A DNA stretch of 64,000 nucleotides from Herbidospora galbida (GTDB lineage Bacteria; Actinomycetota; Actinomycetes; Streptosporangiales; Streptosporangiaceae). Of this stretch, positions 58,684 to 64,000 are shown one piece after another (the first letter of the stretch is position 1; each line of letters opens with the position of its first letter). The stretch is from positions 62,001 to 126,000 of the forward strand of contig NZ_SZQA01000015.1 in assembly GCF_005233835.1 (NCBI RefSeq). Reading direction: 5' to 3'. The position numbers and the translations under genes were made by a program. Below the pieces are notes generated by a model. It was given only the letters and a program-made list of their open reading frames with translations. It made no database searches and was not told where the DNA came from.

Positions 58684-59615
58684 GCGGACCTCCGGCGGGC
58701 GAGCAGCGCGGCCCCGGTCCCGAGCAGCACCGCGACGACCAGGAACAATCCCTGGAAGAGCGACTGGTAGAGGGGGTCGATCCCGGCGAAGAACAGCACG
58801 TCGATGACGAGCGTGAGCGCGACCGCCCCCGCCACCGCGCCCATGGCGCTGCCCTTCCCTCCGGTGAACGCGACCCCGCCGACGACGACGGAGGCGATGG
58901 ACGTGAGGATGAACGGCGCCCCGGCGTTGGCGTCCCCGGCCGTCGTCGTGGCGACGTAGAACACGGCCGCCGCGGCCGAGCACAGGCCCGAGAGCGCGTA
59001 GACCTTCGCTTTCACCCGCTCGACCGGGACGCCGACCGCGCGGGCGGCGGTCTCGTCACTGCCGACGGCGTAGACGCGCATCCCGAACCTGGTCCGGCGC
59101 AGCACCCACCATCCCGCGACGGCCAGCGCCAGCCAGCCGAGGCCGGTGGGGGCGTTCGGGTTGGACAGGACCGCCCTGACCTCCGGCGCGATCGACCCGC
59201 CCGGGACGGGGAGCACCCAGAGGGCGGCCCCGGTGTAGACGGAGAGCGTGGCCAGGGTGGTGAGGATGGGCGCGATCCGCCCGTACGCCACGACCAGCCC
59301 GTTGACCAGACCGCAGAGGGTGCCCAGGAGCAGGACCGCCAGGATCCACCCGGGGGTTCCCCCGGTGGCGGCGGTGATCGCGACGCAGAGGCTTACCACC
59401 CCGCCGACCGACAGGTCGATGCCGCCGGTGAGCACGACGAGACTCTGCCCGAGGGCGACCAGGACCAGGGGCATCGTGGTGTTGAGGATGGCCAGGTAGT
59501 CGAACGAACCGGGCGGGCGGCCCAGGCTGGTGGTGTAGACGGCGAAGTAGGCGAGCGCGGTGGCGGCCAGCACGACGTAGCCGAGGCGGTCCTGGAGGTC
59601 ACGCACGGCGGGCAC
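58680..59615 (-). CDS. ABC transporter permease, ribose/BPD type (first)
   Basis: Product of 311 aa. The GTG at 59615 has GGAG 5 nt upstream; other GTGs nearby are possible. Same fold as the second permease: LVVLTGGIDLSVGGVVSLCV, LVNGLVVAYGRIAPILTTLA, RVYAVGSDETAARAVGV and SIASVVVGGVAFTGGKG. Together the two form a heterodimeric pore. It lies 29 bp after the ATPase stop. Confidence 0.92.
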   Translation of the reverse strand: MPAVRDLQDRLGYVVLAATALAYFAVYTTSLGRPPGSFDYLAILNTTMPLVLVALGQSLVVLTGGIDLSVGGVVSLCVAITAATGGTPGWILAVLLLGTLCGLVNGLVVAYGRIAPILTTLATLSVYTGAALWVLPVPGGSIAPEVRAVLSNPNAPTGLGWLALAVAGWWVLRRTRFGMRVYAVGSDETAARAVGVPVERVKAKVYALSGLCSAAAAVFYVATTTAGDANAGAPFILTSIASVVVGGVAFTGGKGSAMGAVAGAVALTLVIDVLFFAGIDPLYQSLFQGLFLVVAVLLGTGAALLARRRSA

Positions 59616-59644
59616 CTCGTCTCCGGGATCGGCGGAGTCCTCGC

Positions 59645-61216
59645 TCAGGCATCGGCGGGCTCCCTGATCGAGGCGGCCACGATGGTCTCCGCGTCGCCGA
59701 CGGGGCCGGGGAGTTCGGTCACGACGCGGCCCTCGCGGAGGACCAGGACGCGGTGGCACAGGCCGGCGATCTCCTCCGTCTCGCTGGAGTAGAAGAGGAC
59801 CGCCTTGCCGTCGCGGGCCAGGTCGGCGATGAGGTGGTAGATGTCGTGCTTGGTGGCGGCGTCGACGCCCCTGGTGACGTCGTACAGGAGGAAGACGTCG
59901 GCGTCGGTGAGCAGCCAGCGGGCCATCACGGTCTTCTGCTGGTTGCCGCCGGACAGCGTGCCGGCCGCCTGGGAGGTCGAGCGCCCGGCGCCGATGGCCA
60001 GTGTCGCCGCGATGCCGGAGATCGCGGCCTTCTCCGCCTGGTGCCGGATGAACCCGGCGCGGGAACGCCGGGCCAGCGTGGCGAGCGCGATGTTGTCCCG
60101 GATCGACAGGTGCAGCAGCAGCCCTTCGGCCTTCCGGTCTTCGGGCACATAGGCGATCCCGGCCCGGATCGCGTCCTTGGGCTGCCGCGCCGACCAGCGC
60201 TCCATGCGGGCAGCGAACCTGTGGGACGAACGCCCCGGCCCCGCCGTTGCGGGAGCGGACTCCGGGTTCACGGATGGGCTGTCCGGTCCGGCTGTCGTGC
60301 CCGGCTCTCGGCCGGCGTGGGTGTTCCGGGTGACCGACAGGCGGCCCGCCGTGGGTTTCCCCGCGCCGAACAGGGTCAGGAAGAGGTCGCGCTGGCCCTG
60401 GCCCGCCAGGCCGCCGATGCCCAGGATCTCGCCCTTTCTCAGGTCGAACGACACGTCGCGCAGTCGTCCGCTGGTCAGGCCGGTCACGGTCAGGGCGCTC
60501 TCTCCCGGCACGATTGCCGAAATTTCGGGATAGGTCGCTCCCAGCGTCCGTCCCGTCATCAAGGTGATCGCCTCCTCTTCCGTCATCCGGTCGCGGGTCG
60601 CCACGTTCGTCCCGTTGCGGAAGACGGTTACGCGGTCGGCCAGGCGTTCGATCTCGCGCCAGCGGTGTGAGGTGAAGATGACGCACGCCCCGGCGTCCCG
60701 CAGGCGGCGCATGTGCCCGGCGAGCCAGTCGACCTCCCGTTCCGCCAGGGCCGCCGTCGGTTCGTCGAGGAAGACCACGTCGGGTTCGGAGGCCAGCACC
60801 CGCACGAGTTCGACCATCTGTCTCTGCGAGACGGGCAGGTCGCGGGCGGGGGAGCCGGGGTCGATGCCGGTGGCCCCGTACCGGGAGAGCACCAGGCCCG
60901 CCTCGTGGCGGAGGCGGCCGCGGCGGACCAGGCCGAGCCGCCCCCGGGGCGGGGCGGCGAGCAGCAGGTTCTCCGCGACGGTCAGGTCGGGGAGCAGGGA
61001 GAGCTCCTGGAAGGCGGTCGCGATCCGTCCGTCGACCGCGACGGTGCCGGTGTCGGCGCGGATGGCGCCGCAGAGCACCTTGATGAGGGTGCTCTTGCCG
61101 GCGCCGTTCTCCCCGGCCAGGGCGTGGATCTCCCCGGGACGCGCCGCGAAGGACGCGTCCCGGAGGGCCTGGACGCCGCCGAACGCGCGGCCGACCCCCG
61201 TGGCCATGACGGTCAT
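59645..61216 (-). CDS. Sugar ABC transporter ATP-binding protein, RbsA type
   Basis: Product of 523 aa with two ABC domains. First half: Walker A GENGAGKST, signature LPVSQRQMVEL, Walker B VVFLDEPTAAL. Second half: GGLAGQGQRDLFL, signature TLSGGNQQKTVMA, but Walker B reads FLLYDVTRGVD, with Val where the catalytic Glu should be. Asymmetric sites are usual in RbsA. An unusual Ser/Pro/Ala-rich insert of about 35 aa (RNTHAGREPGTTAGPDSPSV and onwards) interrupts the second half. The ATG at 61216 overlaps the binding-protein stop (ATGA). It powers import of a sugar by the two permeases. Confidence 0.92.
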   Translation of the reverse strand: MTVMATGVGRAFGGVQALRDASFAARPGEIHALAGENGAGKSTLIKVLCGAIRADTGTVAVDGRIATAFQELSLLPDLTVAENLLLAAPPRGRLGLVRRGRLRHEAGLVLSRYGATGIDPGSPARDLPVSQRQMVELVRVLASEPDVVFLDEPTAALAEREVDWLAGHMRRLRDAGACVIFTSHRWREIERLADRVTVFRNGTNVATRDRMTEEEAITLMTGRTLGATYPEISAIVPGESALTVTGLTSGRLRDVSFDLRKGEILGIGGLAGQGQRDLFLTLFGAGKPTAGRLSVTRNTHAGREPGTTAGPDSPSVNPESAPATAGPGRSSHRFAARMERWSARQPKDAIRAGIAYVPEDRKAEGLLLHLSIRDNIALATLARRSRAGFIRHQAEKAAISGIAATLAIGAGRSTSQAAGTLSGGNQQKTVMARWLLTDADVFLLYDVTRGVDAATKHDIYHLIADLARDGKAVLFYSSETEEIAGLCHRVLVLREGRVVTELPGPVGDAETIVAASIREPADA

Positions 61217-62294
61217 GGGGTGCCGAGCTTGACGGAGAGGGTCGCGCCGGGGCAGGGGGTGCCGTCGGTCGCGGCCTGCTGGCACAGGACCAGGATCGCG
61301 TTCGGGCCCGAGTCGGTGAAGTCGGCGAAGAAGCTGTCGGGCAGGTCGGGGAAGACCGTCTCACCCGGGGTCAGCGCCGAGCCGGTCACGACCGGGAACG
61401 GGATCGTCAGGTTCGCCTTCTCGCGCTCCTTCTTGATGACCGCCCGCGCCAGCTCCAGCGCGACCACCGACAGGTAGGGCGGCTGGCCGATCGACATGCC
61501 GGTCACCTGCGGAGTGAGGGTCCCGGCCATGTACTTGCGGAAGCCGTTCTCGGCCTCCCCGCCGAACACCGGCATCTCGCGCTTGGCGTCGGCGAACGCC
61601 TTGATGACGCCGTCGGTGCCGCCCGACACCCACACGCCGTCGACCTCCGGCAGGCTCGGGAGTTGCGCGGCCGTGACCCGCTGGGCGGTCGCCGAGTCCC
61701 ACATGCCGCTGTACTCGGCCACCACCTTGATCCCGGGATTGGCCGCGAACACCTCCTTGGCGCCCTTGTTGCGGTCGCTGTCGGCGCCGGTCCCGGCCAC
61801 GCCGGTGACCATGACCACGTTGCCGGCGCCGCCGAGCTGGTCGACGATGAACTGCGCCAGCTGCCGGCCGAACTTCACCTGGTCGGTGTGACCGTGACGC
61901 CGCACGGGTGATCGACCGTGTTGTCGAAGGACACCACCGTGATCCCCCGGTCGCAGGCCTGCTGCACGACCCCGTTGAGCCCGCTCGTCGAGGCCGCGTT
62001 GATCACGATGCCGTCGACGCCCTGCGAGATCAGGTTGGAGATCTGCCGCGACTGCGTCGACACGTCGTTGCCGGCGTTGAAGACGCTGCACTCGACCTGG
62101 TCCTTGTACGGCGGCATCGCGCACGCCGCCTTGAACACGTTCTCCATCTCGACCCGCCACTGGTTCCCGATGAACGAGTTGGACAGGGCGATCTTCAGCT
62201 TCCCTCCGGGGGCCGACGCGGGCGGCTCGGCCGCCGTCCCGCAGGCCGTCGCCAGCACCAGCACGATGAGCATGCCGAGGCGAGGTAAATTCAT
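61213..62294 (-). pseudogene. Sugar-binding lipoprotein gene with a frameshift
   Basis: Periplasmic-binding-protein family 4 type. The first 139 codons from the ATG at 62294 read MNLPRLGMLIVLVLATACGT, a lipoprotein signal with a lipobox ending in Cys, then LSNSFIGNQWRVEMENVF and SQGVDGIVINAASTSGLNG. They run out of frame at VSFDNTVDHPCGVTVTPTR. The matching second half continues in another frame as DQVKFGRQLAQFIVDQLGG to the end at 61213. One base is missing around 61887-61891; restoring an A gives the expected VTVNTDQ. GGAG precedes the start. Either a real mutation or a sequencing error; the rest of the operon is intact. Confidence 0.9.
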
Positions 62295-62317
62295 GACTGC
62301 TCCACTTTTTGTGTCGC

Positions 62318-62340
62318 CGCCACGGGCCCACCCCGTGGCG
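62318..62340. promoter_or_regulatory. Hairpin between ROK gene and binding-protein gene
   Basis: Arms CGCCACGG / CCGTGGCG (62318-62325 and 62333-62340) with a 7-nt loop lie in the 86-bp gap downstream of the ROK gene and 24 bp before the binding-protein start. It may be a terminator of the ROK transcript, a ROK operator, or a 5'-UTR attenuator. Confidence 0.4.
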
Positions 62341-62380
62341 TGAAAGGCCCGGCTCCCGGCGGCAACCGTGAGCCGGGCCG

Positions 62381-63529
62381 TCACCTGTCGGGCAGCGGGA
62401 ACCTCTCGTCGTCCCGCAGCACGACGGCGGCGGCGCCCAAGACGACCACCACGTCCTGATCGAGCTCGCCGACGATGAAGGGCGGCAGCACCTCCCCGGC
62501 GTGGATGGCCCGGCGGGCCATGGACTCCCGCAGCGGCCCCAGCAGGATCTCCCCGGCGGGCGCGAGGTTCCCGCCCAGGACGATCAGCTCGGGGTCGAGC
62601 AGGTTGTAGAGGTTGGCCGCGGCCAGCCCGATGTGCCGGCCCGCGTCGGCGATGACCCGGCGGCAACCGAGATCCCCACCGCGCGCGAGCGTGATGACCT
62701 CGGCGATGGACAGTTCGCGTCCATGGCTCCGGCGCAGGTTGAGGGAGATCGACGCGGCGTTGGCCAGCGTGTTGAGGCAGCCACGGCCGCCGCACTCGCA
62801 GATCTCGCCGTTCTCGTCGATCGTGGTGTGGCCGAGCTCCCCGGCGGTGCCGTTGGCCCCGGCGTACAGGGATCCGTTGAGGATGAAGCCGACGCCGATG
62901 CCGGCGGCGGAGTAGACGTAGGCGACGTCCCGCAGCCCGCGCGCCGCGCCCCAGGTCGCCTCCGCGACGGCGGCGAGGTTGGCGTCGTTGTCGACGGCGA
63001 TCGGCAGCTTCAGCGCCTCGGCGGCGGTGACGTAGGGGTTGACGTCCACCCACGGTTTGAGCGTGGTGGCCCGCCCGTTGCGCCCGGTGCCGCGCTGGAT
63101 CGGCCCCGGGATAGCGATCCCGACTCCGAGCACGTCGTCGCGCGACCGCCCGCCGAGCAGCCGGTCGACCAGCTCGGCCACCACGACCAGCGTCTCTTCC
63201 GGGCCGGTACGCTCGTCGACCGCGACCGCGTCATGGGCGAGCAGCCGCCGCGACAGATCGCAGACCGCCGCCCGGACCACCCCGTTGGCGATCTCGACCC
63301 CCACCGCGACCCCGAGGGCGGGGGAGAGCGAGATGAGCTGCGCCGGCCGCCCGGCGCCCCTGGCCGGCCCGCCGGCCTCGGTGACCAGCCCCGCGCCGAC
63401 GAGCTCGTCGACGACCGCGGTGACGGTCGACCGTGAGAGCCCGATGCCGGCCAGTTCCCGGCGCGACAACGGACCGCGCTCACGCAGCGCGCGGATGACG
63501 CGGGTGCGGTTGGCGGTCCGCCGGGACAT
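62381..63529 (-). CDS. ROK-family transcriptional regulator of the ABC operon
   Basis: Product of 382 aa. N-terminal winged helix (RVIRALRERGPLSRRELAGI and STVTAVVDEL). ROK sugar-kinase-like domain with VGVEIANG, IAVDNDANLAAVAE and the zinc motif GHTTIDENGEICECGGRGC. ROK repressors sense sugars or sugar phosphates. Because it precedes and shares direction with the transport genes, it probably controls them. Start ATG at 63529 with GAGGGG upstream. Confidence 0.92.
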   Translation of the reverse strand: MSRRTANRTRVIRALRERGPLSRRELAGIGLSRSTVTAVVDELVGAGLVTEAGGPARGAGRPAQLISLSPALGVAVGVEIANGVVRAAVCDLSRRLLAHDAVAVDERTGPEETLVVVAELVDRLLGGRSRDDVLGVGIAIPGPIQRGTGRNGRATTLKPWVDVNPYVTAAEALKLPIAVDNDANLAAVAEATWGAARGLRDVAYVYSAAGIGVGFILNGSLYAGANGTAGELGHTTIDENGEICECGGRGCLNTLANAASISLNLRRSHGRELSIAEVITLARGGDLGCRRVIADAGRHIGLAAANLYNLLDPELIVLGGNLAPAGEILLGPLRESMARRAIHAGEVLPPFIVGELDQDVVVVLGAAAVVLRDDERFPLPDR

Positions 63530-63544
63530 GGTTCACCCCCTCAC

Positions 63545-63558
63545 AGAGAACGCTCTCT
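63545..63558. promoter_or_regulatory. Palindrome AGAGA-ACGC-TCTCT upstream of the ROK gene
   Basis: Five-bp arms with a 4-nt centre sit 16 bp upstream of the ROK start codon. An autoregulatory ROK site is possible; the evidence is positional only. Confidence 0.3.
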
Positions 63559-63670
63559 CGGAGTGAACCGAGTATCAGACCGGTGCCGAAAACCGTCAAT
63601 ACTCACCCGGCTACAGCGGCCATCACGACTGAATTACGCCTGAAAAACGCATAATCCGGGTTCCGAACAC

Positions 63671-63711
63671 AAGAAGAGAGGACATCCGGGTCGCGGATGC
63701 CCTCTCTTCTT
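63671..63711 (-). terminator. Terminator of the lectin gene
   Basis: Perfect 11-bp arms AAGAAGAGAGG / CCTCTCTTCTT (63671-63681 and 63701-63711) enclose a smaller inner hairpin (CATCCG / CGGATG). On the minus strand the arm itself ends in TTCTT, T-rich. It lies 14 bp past the stop of the minus-strand lectin gene ending at 63725. Confidence 0.75.
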
Positions 63712-63724
63712 TCATGCGTGGACG

Positions 63725-64000
63725 TTACGAGCGCGACCACTTCTGGTTGGAGGCGCCCGTGCAGTCCCACAGCTGGAGCTGTGCTCCGTTGGCGGTGTTG
63801 CGGCCGACGATGTCGACGCACCTGTTGGCGGCGACGTTCACCAGGTCACCCGCGCCCGACAGGGTGAACCGCTGGGCGGCGGTGCCGTTGCACGTGTAGA
63901 GCTGGATCGGGGTGCCGTTCGCGGTGCCGGCCGCGGCGGCGTCCATGCACTTGCCCATCGCGCGGACGGTGCCGTCGGAGTTGATCGACCACTGCTGGGC
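63725..64000 (-). CDS. Ricin-type beta-trefoil lectin domain protein (3' part only)
   Basis: The gene runs off the right edge; its 5' end is outside the window. The visible 91 codons are a ricin B/CBM13-type trefoil: repeats GKCMDAAAAGTANGTPIQLY then TCNG-AAQRF, and NRCVDIVGRNTANGAQLQLW then DCTGASNQKW end the protein. Each repeat has the typical QxW-type end and paired Cys. Such domains are usually attached to secreted glycoside hydrolases or proteases and bind polysaccharide. The catalytic part cannot be seen. Confidence 0.9.
   Translation of the reverse strand, partial: AQQWSINSDGTVRAMGKCMDAAAAGTANGTPIQLYTCNGTAAQRFTLSGAGDLVNVAANRCVDIVGRNTANGAQLQLWDCTGASNQKWSRS

Overview
The window is about 64 kb of very GC-rich, gene-dense DNA. 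GTG starts are frequent, ATGA and GTGA stop/start overlaps are common, and the gene content includes a SARP-NB-ARC-TPR regulator, an NRPS locus, secreted CBM2-GH48 cellulase and large secreted Rhs proteins. This points to a mycelial, soil-type actinomycete. Streptosporangiales is my guess from content only; there is no rRNA gene to test it. I saw no tRNA, rRNA, CRISPR array, transposase or integrase.

Layout. 0-5.7 kb: SH3-type secreted protein, sulfotransferase, beta-propeller glycosidase-like protein, TIGR03118-type secreted protein and 6-phosphogluconate dehydrogenase. 5.9-21.2 kb: an NRPS locus. It has a free-standing condensation protein, a two-protein assembly line A-T-C*-T-C-A-T plus C-A-T-TE-MFS, a secreted HNH nuclease and a second, degenerate condensation-like protein. 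C* has lost its catalytic His, no A domain follows it, and the TE carries Cys instead of Ser. 21.3-24.4 kb: secreted CBM2-GH48 cellulase with two internal beta-sandwich repeats. 24.6-27.5 kb: a three-gene operon of NrtR-like Nudix regulator, vWA protein and divergent adenylosuccinate-synthetase paralogue. 27.5-36.9 kb: S41 peptidase, APH-type kinase, TetR/SDR pair with twin palindromic operators, DUF1579-like protein, endonuclease V, and a TetR regulator next to a molybdenum hydroxylase operon.

36.9-42.4 kb: a translationally coupled minus-strand operon encoding a small unknown protein, a RecB/Cas4-like nuclease, a large unknown protein and an SF1 helicase, with a divergent unknown gene. Helical-phase TTCCAG repeats lie between them. 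It looks like a nucleic-acid-processing or defence module that I cannot name. 42.4-46.1 kb: three tandem secreted small peptides sharing the motif NMHWGN, beside a SARP regulator. The peptide promoter and the SARP-side intergenic region share TATACGC repeats. 46.3-55.4 kb: secreted LamG protein and Rhs protein with a variable C-terminal tip, then a DUF2087 protein. 55.4-64 kb: BrkB-family membrane protein, a small PH-like protein, a ribose-type ABC operon with ROK regulator, frameshifted binding protein and SMP-30 lactonase, and the edge of a ricin-type lectin gene.

The best candidates for undescribed biology are the NMHWGN peptide trio with its SARP link, the coupled helicase/RecB-like operon, and the NrtR-vWA-PurA-like operon. 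The NRPS locus has a vestigial module and a Cys-thioesterase fused to an exporter. All domain calls come from reading motifs by eye; no database search was run.
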